Assembly: GCA_044463125.1 (NCBI GenBank)
Contig: JBIQMS010000001.1
Location: forward strand, 218,571 to 282,570
Length of the DNA stretch: 64,000 bases
Source of the DNA: CAYMZZ01 sp044463125
GTDB taxonomy: Bacteria; Bacteroidota; Bacteroidia; Chitinophagales; Chitinophagaceae
Reading direction: 5' to 3'
The position numbers and the translations under genes were made by a program. Numbering within the stretch: the stretch's first letter is position 1; every line of letters begins with the position of its first letter. The notes under the pieces were generated by a model. That model was given only the letters and a program-made list of their open reading frames with translations, was not told where the DNA came from and did no database searches. Positions 18,528-27,080 of this stretch are shown here, piece after piece.

Positions 18528-20432
18528 CTACTTCAGTAATTCATACACAGCACTTTCACCGGATGCAATTTCCAGGGCATTGAGCGCTATTGTTTCGCCC
18601 GACACCACATGGCGGGCCTTGCTAAAGCCCTTCGTCCTTTCGGCATAAACCGCCCAATCCGGCTTTACGGCTTTGTTGCCGGTATTGGCCACTACCATCA
18701 CCGTTTGCTTTGCATCGTAGCGGAAATAGGCATAGAATCCGGAACGGGGAACGAATTGCATCAGTTTTCCCGTTGTAAGGGCCGATGATTTCTTCCGGAA
18801 TTGCGCCAGCCGGCTCACCCATTGAAAGGCCTGATTTTCCTGGTAGTTACGGCCCGACTCTTTGAATTTATTCGCATGGTCATCCGGCCATCCTCCGGGA
18901 AAATCTTCCCGAACCAGTGCATCCGTAGGGTTTTTGAAATTCTTCATCAGCACTTCCGTGCCATAATACAATTGGGGAATTCCCCGAAGCGTGAGCAACC
19001 AGGTAAGGCCCATTTTCAGCTTATGCCAGTCTTCGCCCACGGTGGAGAATACCCGGTCCATATCATGATTGTCGAGGAAAATACAATTGCGCTCCGGGTT
19101 GGCATACACAAAATCCTGAGCGAGGGTCATGTACAGTTTATTCACCCCATCCGTCCATTCCTGCGAGCGATGCATGCCGGCGTGCATGCCGAAAGCCACC
19201 TGGAAATCGATCACGCTATTGGCATTATGCGCAAATCCGGTAGAAATTTTATTGCGGGTAAAATAGGCATTACCGATGATGCTGTTAACCCAGGCTTCGC
19301 CGAAAATGGTGATACCGGGAAACTCCCGTTCCAATGCCTCGTTCACGCGATTGAGAAAAGCTTCATCACAATACTTGTAGGTATCCACCCGCCATCCGTC
19401 GATGCCAAAATATTCGGTGGTCCACACGGCATGTTGTAAGAGGAAATTGGCCAAATAGGGATTACGCTGATTGAGATCGGGCAGGTGATCCGTGAACCAG
19501 CCGTCGAGCATATTCTTGCGATCATATGCGGAAGCATAGGGATCAAAAATGGTTTCTTCCCGGTGATTGGGCCCGGTGAATTGTGGCCAGTTGTTGAGCC
19601 AGTCCGCCATCGGCGGATCCAGCACAAACCAGTGTTCCTTGCTCACGTGGTTGTATACCGCATCCTGAATAATTTTGATCCCTTTCTTATGGGCCGCATC
19701 AATCAGTTTTTTGTAGCCCTCGTTCCCGCCAAAGCGCTTATCCACCTGGTAGTGATCAGTAAACCAATAACCATGATAGCCGGCAATATCATTGCCCCAC
19801 TCATGCATCAGGTTGGTGTTGTTCTCAATAACGGGCGTCATCCAGATGGCGGTTACGCCCAGTTCGTTGAAATAATCCAGGTGGTTTTCAATGCCTTTGA
19901 AATCGCCGCCATGGCGCGACCATTTATTCAGGCGGTTGCTGGTTTGGTCGCGATAGCCCGGAATAATATCATTGGTTGGGTCGCCATTGCTGAAACGGTC
20001 GGGCATCATCAGGTAGATAAAATCCCTGTTATCGACTCCCTGTACACGGCTGCGACCATTCTCCCGGCTGCGCGCCATCAGTTCATAACTGATTCGTACC
20101 GCTTTGTCGCCAGTCCCAAAAACAAATTCCCGCTTGCCCGCTTTGGCGCCGCCATCAATCAGCAAATCGAGAAAAACATAATTGGGATTTTCTACTCGAT
20201 GGATCAGCTTGAGCGTAACGCCATCTGCCAGCTTCATCCCCGATGCGGGAATCTTGAGCATGGGAATACGATTGGCGATATCTTTCTCATGGATCATGAG
20301 CTGAAGATTCGGATCCTTCATGCCCACCCACCAGTTGGAGGGATAGAAGTCCATGGCCATGCTGTTCAGAACAGCAATTACCAATACTAAAAAGATGGCG
20401 CATTTACGACTTAAATTTCTCATAACTCCCAT
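18528..20432 (-). CDS. exported GH13 cyclomaltodextrinase / neopullulanase-like amylase
   Basis: 634-residue alpha-amylase-family hydrolase that should cut maltodextrins, pullulan or cyclodextrins outside the cytoplasm. Signal peptide (RNLSRKCAIFLVLVIAVLNSMA); N-terminal cyclomaltodextrinase-type domain from MDFYPSNWWVGMKDPNLQLM (28-130); GH13 barrel from YLMMPDRFSNGDPTND. Catalytic residues: nucleophile Asp350 in GWRVDTYKY, acid/base Glu379 in IFGEAWVN, Asp457 in FLDNHDMDR. A beta-sandwich C-terminal domain ends SGESAVYELLK. All key residues are present. A second ATG at codon 4 could be the start. It lies downstream of the SLC45-like transporter on the same strand, beyond a 380-base repeat region. 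Confidence 0.93.
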   Translation of the reverse strand: MGVMRNLSRKCAIFLVLVIAVLNSMAMDFYPSNWWVGMKDPNLQLMIHEKDIANRIPMLKIPASGMKLADGVTLKLIHRVENPNYVFLDLLIDGGAKAGKREFVFGTGDKAVRISYELMARSRENGRSRVQGVDNRDFIYLMMPDRFSNGDPTNDIIPGYRDQTSNRLNKWSRHGGDFKGIENHLDYFNELGVTAIWMTPVIENNTNLMHEWGNDIAGYHGYWFTDHYQVDKRFGGNEGYKKLIDAAHKKGIKIIQDAVYNHVSKEHWFVLDPPMADWLNNWPQFTGPNHREETIFDPYASAYDRKNMLDGWFTDHLPDLNQRNPYLANFLLQHAVWTTEYFGIDGWRVDTYKYCDEAFLNRVNEALEREFPGITIFGEAWVNSIIGNAYFTRNKISTGFAHNANSVIDFQVAFGMHAGMHRSQEWTDGVNKLYMTLAQDFVYANPERNCIFLDNHDMDRVFSTVGEDWHKLKMGLTWLLTLRGIPQLYYGTEVLMKNFKNPTDALVREDFPGGWPDDHANKFKESGRNYQENQAFQWVSRLAQFRKKSSALTTGKLMQFVPRSGFYAYFRYDAKQTVMVVANTGNKAVKPDWAVYAERTKGFSKARHVVSGETIALNALEIASGESAVYELLK

Positions 20433-20496
20433 AGTTATATGATTTCGATTCGAAAGATTTTATACAGTTCTTATCTCCAGGTCAAATCTTCTTTTA

Positions 20497-20605
20497 TCTG
20501 CGCGCCATACTTGCGGGATATGTCCCTTGCACGTGGAAGAGGTTTAAAGTACAGAAGCCTTTCCCGCAGATTTGCGCAGATTTTTTTACGCAGATTTTCG
20601 CTGAT
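20497..20605. repeat. ATCTGCG-type dispersed repeat, second copy
   Basis: Starts with ATCTGCGCG near 20497 and ends with CCCGCAGATTTGCGCAGA and further CGCAGATT copies to about 20605. The interior AAAGTACAGAAGCCTTTCCC aligns with AAAGTTCAGGCGAGTTTTCC of the element at 11250-11359. The bounding copies can form a stem. Confidence 0.65.
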
Positions 20606-20626
20606 TTTTTCCATTTCATGCTACCC

Positions 20627-20701
20627 ATAACCTGTCCATTACCAACAACCCGCCTTCTACCAATAACCCGCCTACCAATAACCCGCCCACTACGTGGGCG
20701 G
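20627..20701. repeat. 15-base direct repeat with terminal hairpin
   Basis: Two perfect tandem copies of CTACCAATAACCCGC (20657-20671, 20672-20686), preceded by degenerate copies from about 20627. The second copy leads into a hairpin, CCGCCCAC / GTGGGCGG with a TAC loop (20683-20701). Confidence 0.75.
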
Positions 20702-20728
20702 AAGAGAACCATTTTTTAGAAAGCCTAC

Positions 20729-20812
20729 TTACAACTTACAACTTACAACTTACTACTCACGATTCACGATTCACGATTCACGACTCACGATTCACGCTCA
20801 CGCTCACGCTCA
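20729..20812. repeat. heptad arrays TTACAAC and CACGATT, then CACGCT hexamers
   Basis: Three TTACAAC units (20729-20749), then about five CACGATT/CACGACT units (20759-20792), then three CACGCT hexamers to 20812. Read on the minus strand the array starts at the base after the TAG stop of the transporter gene. The whole 20433-20812 gap is repeats; I see no gene in it. Confidence 0.85.
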
Positions 20813-22342
20813 CTACTTCCTCGCTTCCTTTATCCTCAATGTCAACAATCCCGCCAGTATCATGGAGCAACCGCCCAATACTATGCTGTAAATGGGCTGG
20901 CCTGCAAACAGGTATTTGGTAAAAAAGCCCAGCAATGTCGCCGCCAATATTTGCGGAATTACTATGAAAAAATTGAATATGCCCATAAATACGCCCATCT
21001 TTCGAGCCGGAAGGGCCTGAGTGAGCATGGAATACGGCATGGCCAGGATACTGCACCAGGCTATGCCAACGGCCAGCATAGAAACAACAAGTACATATTT
21101 GTCTTTGAACAGGTAGAATGAGATCAAACCCAATCCTCCAATGATCAATGCCAGCATATGTGTCACGGGCCTGCCCCATTTCCGGGAAATAAAGGGTAAC
21201 GCAATGGCAAAAAGGGCCGCAAAGAAATTATAGCAGCCAAACAGGAAACCGACCCAGTTTCCCATATCATTGTAGGCTTTGGATGTGGTATCGGTGGTGC
21301 CGGCGATATGCTGTGCCAATGCGGGTGTGGAGTATATCCACATGGAAAAAAGCGCGAACCAGGTGAAGAACTGCACCCATGCCAATTTTTTCATAGTAGC
21401 AGGCAGGAAATTGAGATCATCCATTACCTCTACAAAACCATTATCCATGGAACGGGTATGTAATAATCCTGCGAGAAGTTGCAAAAGGCCAAATACCAAT
21501 ATACCCAGGCTGAGTACATACAATTCCTTGGCAAGTGGCTGCTCCGCCCGGGAATTGTACCAGAATAAAACTGCAGAGAGCAAGGCGCCAATCAACAGCC
21601 AGATGGTTCCTGCCTTATAGAAACGGGAACTGGTTGTTTTAATCTGTTTTTCGTCCTCCCCTTCATTAATCTCTCCGAATGATTTCATCTCCGCCGGAGA
21701 ATACTCACGAGTGGTAAAAACAGTATAGGCAACAGCTAACAAAAAAACGAGACCACCAATAATGAAGGAGATGCGAACTGAATCAGGGATAACCCCTTCC
21801 GGCGCTTCATTGCTTACGCCAAAATAAGTTAGGATTAGCGGCAACAGAGAAGAAACCACGGCACCCGTACCGATAAAGAAGCTTTGCATCGCGAAACCCT
21901 GCGTTCGCTGCGAATCAGGCAACATATCGCCCACAAATGCCCGAAAGGGTTCCATGGCTATATTGATAGCGGCATCCAGCAACCAGAGCATGATAGCGGC
22001 TACCCAAAGCGCCGTTACATTTGGAAATACAAAAAGCGCCAGTGCGGCCAGTACAGCCCCCAGCATAAAGAAGGGCCTGCGACGTCCCCATTTTCCCATC
22101 CAGGTTTTATCGCTCACATGTCCAATAAATGGCTGAACGATTAGTCCCGTAAGCGGTGCCGCAATCCACAAAATCGGAATGGATTCAATTTCGGCACCAA
22201 GGGTTTGAAAGATACGGCTTACGTTGGCATTTTGTAAACCAAATGCGAACTGAATACCAAAAAAGCCGACACTCATATTCACGATCTGAGCAAAACTCAG
22301 TCGGGGCTTGGCACGCAAGGCAGAGGCAGAATTCGATGACAT
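20813..22342 (-). CDS. SLC45-like MFS sugar transporter (probable maltose/maltodextrin)
   Basis: 509-residue, twelve-helix major facilitator. Features: NMSVGFFGIQFAFGLQNANVSRIF in helix 1, PLTGLIVQPFIGHVSDKTW with GRRRPFF after it (the MFS D(K/R)xGRR loop), and AINIAMEPFRAFVGDMLP, all typical of the GPH/SLC45 sucrose-maltose symporter type. The central loop (EINEGEDEKQIKTTSSRF) is cytoplasmic. The ATG at 22342 begins the usual sequence MSSNSASALRAKPRLSF; an upstream start at 22390 is not supported. Its position between glgC and a GH13 amylase argues for maltose or maltodextrin as substrate. This is inference. Confidence 0.88.
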   Translation of the reverse strand: MSSNSASALRAKPRLSFAQIVNMSVGFFGIQFAFGLQNANVSRIFQTLGAEIESIPILWIAAPLTGLIVQPFIGHVSDKTWMGKWGRRRPFFMLGAVLAALALFVFPNVTALWVAAIMLWLLDAAINIAMEPFRAFVGDMLPDSQRTQGFAMQSFFIGTGAVVSSLLPLILTYFGVSNEAPEGVIPDSVRISFIIGGLVFLLAVAYTVFTTREYSPAEMKSFGEINEGEDEKQIKTTSSRFYKAGTIWLLIGALLSAVLFWYNSRAEQPLAKELYVLSLGILVFGLLQLLAGLLHTRSMDNGFVEVMDDLNFLPATMKKLAWVQFFTWFALFSMWIYSTPALAQHIAGTTDTTSKAYNDMGNWVGFLFGCYNFFAALFAIALPFISRKWGRPVTHMLALIIGGLGLISFYLFKDKYVLVVSMLAVGIAWCSILAMPYSMLTQALPARKMGVFMGIFNFFIVIPQILAATLLGFFTKYLFAGQPIYSIVLGGCSMILAGLLTLRIKEARK

Positions 22343-22393
22343 GGCAATCGTTGAATAAAGGCAAGATACAACAATATGTAATAAGTACACATA

Positions 22394-22440
22394 TTCCGAA
22401 TTACATCAGGAAACCTCCGGTTTCCTGATGTAATTCGGAA
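22394..22440. repeat. 22-bp perfect inverted repeat
   Basis: Arms 22394-22415 and 22419-22440 are exact reverse complements with a three-base loop. Each arm contains GAATTACATCAGG and AAACC. It lies 28 bases after the glgC stop and 51 bases before the transporter ATG on the same strand. There is no T-run on either side, so it is not a simple intrinsic terminator; mRNA stabiliser, processing site or operator are possible. Confidence 0.9.
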
Positions 22441-22468
22441 GCGGCGATGGATAGGACTTTAGCAAAGA

Positions 22469-23749
22469 CTAGATTACAAATCCATTGGGTATAATTGCTC
22501 CCTTCTTCACCACCACTATGCCATCTTTAATGGTATAAAGCGGTTGATCGGTATTCTCCAGGTGGGGGCCGCCATTGATGCGCACATCATCGCCAATACG
22601 GCAGTTCTTATCGAGAATGGCATTTTTTATATAGCAACGATTACCAATGCCCAGGAGTGGAATGCCCCTTGCCTGGTCAAGCGCGATATCCTGCAGGGTT
22701 TCATAATAATCATTACCCATGAGGTAAGAACTGACCACCGTAGTGCCGTGCCCAATGCGGGAACGAATACCAACCACACATTGGTCCATGCGCGAAGCAT
22801 TGATGATGGAACCTTCGGCAATCACGGTTTTTTCAAGGGTAGTGCCACTCACTTTGGCGGGTGGCAACATACGTGCGCGGGTATAAATGGAGCGGTTATT
22901 ATCGAAGAGATTGAAGTCCGGGAGATCGGCGGTGAGGCCCAGGTTGGCTTCAAAGAAGGAATAGATATTACCGATATCCGTCCAGTAACCTTCATACTGG
23001 TAGGACGCTACTTTACATTTATCAATCGCTTCCGGAATAATTTCTTTCCCAAAGTCGGTGGCATCCACATAGAGGTTTTGCAGATAATCCATCAGCAGAC
23101 TGCGATTGAAAATATAAATACCCATGGAAGCGAGGTATTTTCTTCCCGCACGTCGCATGTCGTCGCCAGTATCGCTTTCCCATTCGCCCAGTATCTCTTT
23201 TTTGGGTTTTTCGATAAATGAGGTAATTAATCCGGACTCATCTTTTTTCAGGATACCAAACTCCGGTGCTTCCCTATCCCCCACCGGAATGGTAGCGATG
23301 GAGATATCAGCGCCGGTAGCTTTGTGGTTATCGAGCATTTCCTGGAAATCCATTTGATAGAGCTGATCACCGGAAAGTATCAGGATATAATCGCTATCGA
23401 AGGGTGCTATATGTCGGAGGCTCTGCCTTACCGCATCCGCTGTTCCCTGGTACCAGGTAGGGTTATCTGGCGTTTGCTCTGCCGCCAGAATGTCCACAAA
23501 GGCGGAGCTAAAGGCGCTGAAATGATAGGTGTTTTTGATATGTCGGTTAAGAGAGGCTGAATTGAATTGCGTGAGCACAAACATCCGGTTGATTCCCGAG
23601 TTCATGCAGTTGGAAATAGGAATATCCACCAACCGGTATTTGCCCGCAATAGGAACCGCGGGTTTGGAACGACTTGCGGTAAGTGGGTAAAGACGGGAGC
23701 CGGCTCCTCCTCCAAGTATCACACTAACAATTTCTTTGGCTATTGACAT
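22469..23749 (-). CDS. glgC: glucose-1-phosphate adenylyltransferase
   Basis: ADP-glucose pyrophosphorylase, 426 residues: makes ADP-glucose from glucose-1-phosphate and ATP, the committed step of glycogen synthesis. The nucleotidyltransferase domain opens SVILGGGAGSRLYPLT with SKPAVPIAGKYRLVDIPISN; LSGDQLYQMD and GILKKDESGLITSFIEKPK follow. The C-terminal left-handed beta-helix has hexapeptide-like repeats (SIINASRMDQCVVGIRSRIG). Length and motifs are normal. It lies 83 bases after glgA on the same strand and upstream of the sugar transporter, forming a glgA-glgC-transporter-amylase run. Confidence 0.97.
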   Translation of the reverse strand: MSIAKEIVSVILGGGAGSRLYPLTASRSKPAVPIAGKYRLVDIPISNCMNSGINRMFVLTQFNSASLNRHIKNTYHFSAFSSAFVDILAAEQTPDNPTWYQGTADAVRQSLRHIAPFDSDYILILSGDQLYQMDFQEMLDNHKATGADISIATIPVGDREAPEFGILKKDESGLITSFIEKPKKEILGEWESDTGDDMRRAGRKYLASMGIYIFNRSLLMDYLQNLYVDATDFGKEIIPEAIDKCKVASYQYEGYWTDIGNIYSFFEANLGLTADLPDFNLFDNNRSIYTRARMLPPAKVSGTTLEKTVIAEGSIINASRMDQCVVGIRSRIGHGTTVVSSYLMGNDYYETLQDIALDQARGIPLLGIGNRCYIKNAILDKNCRIGDDVRINGGPHLENTDQPLYTIKDGIVVVKKGAIIPNGFVI

Positions 23750-23832
23750 GGCAATCTGGTTTAGGTATTTAACGCAAAAGTTAAGGAAGAAATAGCATAG
23801 AAAACGCAGCTATGAAAAATAATGCCGCCTCT

Positions 23833-25254
23833 TTATTTCAGCGACTGATAAATATCAATATACTGTTGCGCGGATGAATCCCAGCTATGGTCGATGGTCA
23901 TCATATGGCTGCGCATCCATTGGTACAGGTCGGGCTTATGTTCATACAAATCGATGGCCCTGCCTACGGAATAGGTTATATCCCAAACACTGGCCTGGTC
24001 GAAGCGGATACCATAGCCCTGCCAGTCGCCAAAATCGCGGATGGTGTCTTTCAGTCCGCCCACACTGCGTACCATCGGAACTGTTCCATAGCGTAGCGCA
24101 TACATCTGATTTAATCCACAGGGCTCCACCCGGCTGGGCATCAGCAGGAAATCGGCACCGGCATAAATCATATGACTCAGCGGTTCACTATAGCCAATAT
24201 AGGAATTGTAATAGCCATGAAACTGCTGCTTCATGTGATCGAGTTCCTCTTCCAATTGCGGCTCGCCCGAACCCAATACCAGGAAATTGGCTTTGCCATG
24301 ATGGTGATAGATGGACTGGCTGATGGCATCCGGCAACAGGTCAGCCGCCTTCTCCCCTACCAATCGTCCTATGAATGCAACGAGTGGCTTATCGGGATCC
24401 AGGCCAAACTGACCGCAGATCTCTTTTTTATTTTTCTTCTTGCCACGGTCTACCAACTCGCGGTCATAATTTTTTGCGAGATAAGTGTCGGTCTCCGGAT
24501 TCCATACCTGTGTATCGATCCCGTTGAGGATACCGAGGCTTTTGCCCCTTTCGTATTCAAAAAGGTTTTCCAGTCCATTGGCCGATTCCCGCAGTTCACC
24601 GAGGTAAGAAGGGCTCACGGTGGTTACTTTCCAGGCGCATTTCACTGCTGATGCGAGTGGATTGATGGTATTGTTCCAATCGAGCATGCCCCAATTCCAG
24701 CTATCATAGGACGGCAGATAGTAATATTTATCCCAGCCCATCCAGCCCTGGTATTGGCCGTTGTGCACGGTGAATACAGAAGGAATACCCGCGAGCTTGT
24801 TGCGAAAAGCATAGCAATACTTCATCATAAAAGGGATGAGACCCGTATGATGATCGTGGCAATGGATTACATCGGGTGAATGTTCCCAATGATTGATCCA
24901 GTCGCAGAAGGCGGTTTGAAAAGCCACAAAGCGCTCGGTGTCGTCATCGTAACCATATATCTTTTCGCGATCGAGCAAGCCATTGATGTCAATTAAATAC
25001 AAATCGAAACCCAGCTTATTGGTTTTCTCGCGGATCACGCTATAGTGAAACCAGTGCGAACCCAGGTGTTGACCACCTTCGTGCACCAGTTCCCATTGAT
25101 TGTTGTAGAGAAATTTGGTGCGATACATGGGCATCACCACTTTGGTTACATGGCCCAGTTCTGCCTGGTATTTGGGCAGGGCGCCCACCACATCACCCAA
25201 ACCGCCGGCCTTGGCTACAGGATAACATTCCGCTGCTACGTGTACTATTTCCAT
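23833..25254 (-). CDS. glgA: glycogen synthase (ADP-glucose type)
   Basis: GT5 glycogen synthase of 473 residues; extends alpha-1,4-glucan with ADP-glucose. The N-terminal substrate loop is AECYPVAKAGGLGDVVGALPK (Lys in KAGGL). The acceptor region includes HCHDHHTGLIPFMMK. The GT-B C-terminal half has AFIGRLVGEKAADLL and FLLMPSRVEPCGLNQMYALRYG with the conserved Glu, then VRSVGGLKDT. The start MEIVHVAAECYP matches the family. It is first in the glycogen/maltodextrin run on this strand and divergent from the FucP-type transporter. Confidence 0.97.
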   Translation of the reverse strand: MEIVHVAAECYPVAKAGGLGDVVGALPKYQAELGHVTKVVMPMYRTKFLYNNQWELVHEGGQHLGSHWFHYSVIREKTNKLGFDLYLIDINGLLDREKIYGYDDDTERFVAFQTAFCDWINHWEHSPDVIHCHDHHTGLIPFMMKYCYAFRNKLAGIPSVFTVHNGQYQGWMGWDKYYYLPSYDSWNWGMLDWNNTINPLASAVKCAWKVTTVSPSYLGELRESANGLENLFEYERGKSLGILNGIDTQVWNPETDTYLAKNYDRELVDRGKKKNKKEICGQFGLDPDKPLVAFIGRLVGEKAADLLPDAISQSIYHHHGKANFLVLGSGEPQLEEELDHMKQQFHGYYNSYIGYSEPLSHMIYAGADFLLMPSRVEPCGLNQMYALRYGTVPMVRSVGGLKDTIRDFGDWQGYGIRFDQASVWDITYSVGRAIDLYEHKPDLYQWMRSHMMTIDHSWDSSAQQYIDIYQSLK

Positions 25255-25389
25255 GATGGGAATTTAGCAAAGATTATTTGTATTCAATTTAGTATGTTTT
25301 TGCTAATGCCTGTTCGGTTTGAACTAAAAATTTTTCGCTAACTGAAAACTGTTTATTTTGAGGGCTTAATTACAAACCGACGAATTGCT

Positions 25390-27000
25390 ATGAACCAACA
25401 AGCTAAGATACCTACCAACTATGGTGCGCTGGGTACGCTGGTAACCGTTTTCTTTTTCTGGGGTTTTATCGCCGCATCCAACAGCATTTTTATTCCGTTT
25501 TGTAAATCACATTTTGAGCTTACGCAGTTTGAATCGCAATTGATTGGCTCCGCATTCTATGGAGCTTATTTCATTGGCTCACTGGTGCTATTCCTGTTGT
25601 CGAATGTATTGGGATATGATATCCTGAACCGAATCGGTTATAAGAAGGGAATTATTTACGGGCTGCTGATATCTGTTGTGGGGGCCTTGTTGATTATTCC
25701 ATCCGCTAACGCCAATTCGTTTCCCGCAATCCTCGGAGCTTTCTTTGTGGTAGCCCTAGGATTTTCCTTACAACAAACAGCCGCACAACCATTCGCCATT
25801 GCATTGGGTGATCCGGCAACCGGTTCGCATCGCCTGAATCTGGGCGGTGGCGTAAATTCTTTTGGTACTACCCTCGGGCCCATTATCGTTAGCTATTTCC
25901 TCTTCGGCTCCATCGGAACGCCTGAGAAAGAGGTAACCGTTACCAATATCAACAATCTTTATATGATTGTGGCAGGTGTATTTCTGGCAGTAGCTTTATT
26001 TTTTGCATTTTCCAAATTGCCTTCTGGCAAGAATGATGAACCATTTGAAAAAGGAAATAAAGCCGCAGGCTCGCTGTTGGCAATGACGGGATTGATTATT
26101 GCCATCATAATAGTAGGTCAACTTACTGAAATCCCCAAACTGCCATTGCTGATTATCACCTTGCTCGTGGTGGTAGGCATTTTGTTCGCGTCCAACTCCA
26201 GTGCACAACGCAGTTCAGCCGGATGGGGTGCGATGAAGTATCCTCAGTTGATCTTCGGGATGTTGGGCATATTCGTGTATGTGGGTGTGGAAGTAACGAT
26301 CGATAATAATTTTGGTGCATTGCTGAAGACTCCGGGTTATATGACCGAATTAGGTATGGATGAAAGCGAGATATCGCACTATGTATCCCTTTACTGGGGA
26401 AGCTTGATGATTGGGCGTTGGACGGGTGCGGTGAGTGTTTTCAACCTGAAAGGCACCGCAAAAATTATTGCGCGAATAGTAGTGCCATTCGTCGCCTTCG
26501 CTGTTGTTCTTTTCGTCAACAGCCTTTATGGAAGTGATGTATCTGACGTATATGCATATGCTATCTGTGTGGCCATCGCTATAGCGGCTTTTTTCTACGG
26601 ACAGGAGAAGCCGGTAAAAACGCTGGTTACAGTGGCAGTGCTGGCGGCCCTATCCATGCTGATTGGTGTAGCTACAAAAGGCCTGGTATCCGTATACGCC
26701 TTCATGGCGGGCGGACTGTTTTGCTCGGTAATGTGGCCCTGTATTTTCGCTTTGGGTGTGGCAGGTTTGGGTAAATACACGAGCCAGGGCAGTGCCTTCC
26801 TGATTATGATGATTCTGGGTGGTGCCATTATTCCGCCGCTTCAGGGATCTTTGGGTGATATGTCGAGCATTGGTATGCATTACTCGTATTTGTTGGCAGC
26901 GGCCTGCTTCATTTTCCTGGCATGGATGGCTTTGAAAACAAAATCAGTGCTCAGCAAACAGGGTCTCAATTTCGATGAGCAAATTGGTGGAGGTCACTAA
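25390..27000 (+). CDS. FucP/GluP-type MFS sugar transporter
   Basis: 536-residue major facilitator of the fucose/glucose-galactose permease branch. The N-terminus has TVFFFWGFIAASNSIFIPFCK, then LIGSAFYGAYFIGSLV and GYKKGIIYGLLIS. The AQPFAIALGDPATGSHRLNLGGGVNSFGT loop is the branch signature. C-terminal helices include VSVYAFMAGGLFCSVMWPCIFALGVAGLGKYTSQGSAFLIMMILGGAIIPPLQG, cited here only by its key part SAFLIMMILGGAIIPPLQG. Longer than usual (about 420-450) because of extra central helices. A terminator follows and then a ROK glucokinase, so glucose is a likely substrate. Confidence 0.9.
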   Translation: MNQQAKIPTNYGALGTLVTVFFFWGFIAASNSIFIPFCKSHFELTQFESQLIGSAFYGAYFIGSLVLFLLSNVLGYDILNRIGYKKGIIYGLLISVVGALLIIPSANANSFPAILGAFFVVALGFSLQQTAAQPFAIALGDPATGSHRLNLGGGVNSFGTTLGPIIVSYFLFGSIGTPEKEVTVTNINNLYMIVAGVFLAVALFFAFSKLPSGKNDEPFEKGNKAAGSLLAMTGLIIAIIIVGQLTEIPKLPLLIITLLVVVGILFASNSSAQRSSAGWGAMKYPQLIFGMLGIFVYVGVEVTIDNNFGALLKTPGYMTELGMDESEISHYVSLYWGSLMIGRWTGAVSVFNLKGTAKIIARIVVPFVAFAVVLFVNSLYGSDVSDVYAYAICVAIAIAAFFYGQEKPVKTLVTVAVLAALSMLIGVATKGLVSVYAFMAGGLFCSVMWPCIFALGVAGLGKYTSQGSAFLIMMILGGAIIPPLQGSLGDMSSIGMHYSYLLAAACFIFLAWMALKTKSVLSKQGLNFDEQIGGGH

Positions 27001-27025
27001 ACCAATTCAATTATATCGTACATTT

Positions 27026-27061
27026 AAGCCCCGTTCCGTTCAGGTAACGGGGCTTTCTTTT
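27026..27061 (+). terminator. intrinsic terminator after sugar transporter
   Basis: Stem AAGCCCCGTT / AACGGGGCTT (27026-27035, 27046-27055) with a ten-base loop, followed by TCTTTT. It lies 26 bases after the transporter stop and 20 bases before the glucokinase ATG, so the two genes may be only partly coupled. Confidence 0.85.
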
Positions 27062-27080
27062 AACACACACTTCTACAAAA

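Noticed and set aside
20439..20630. 63-codon plus-strand open frame in the transporter-amylase gap
   Set aside because: Made of ATCTGCG repeat sequence, with no protein-like pattern.
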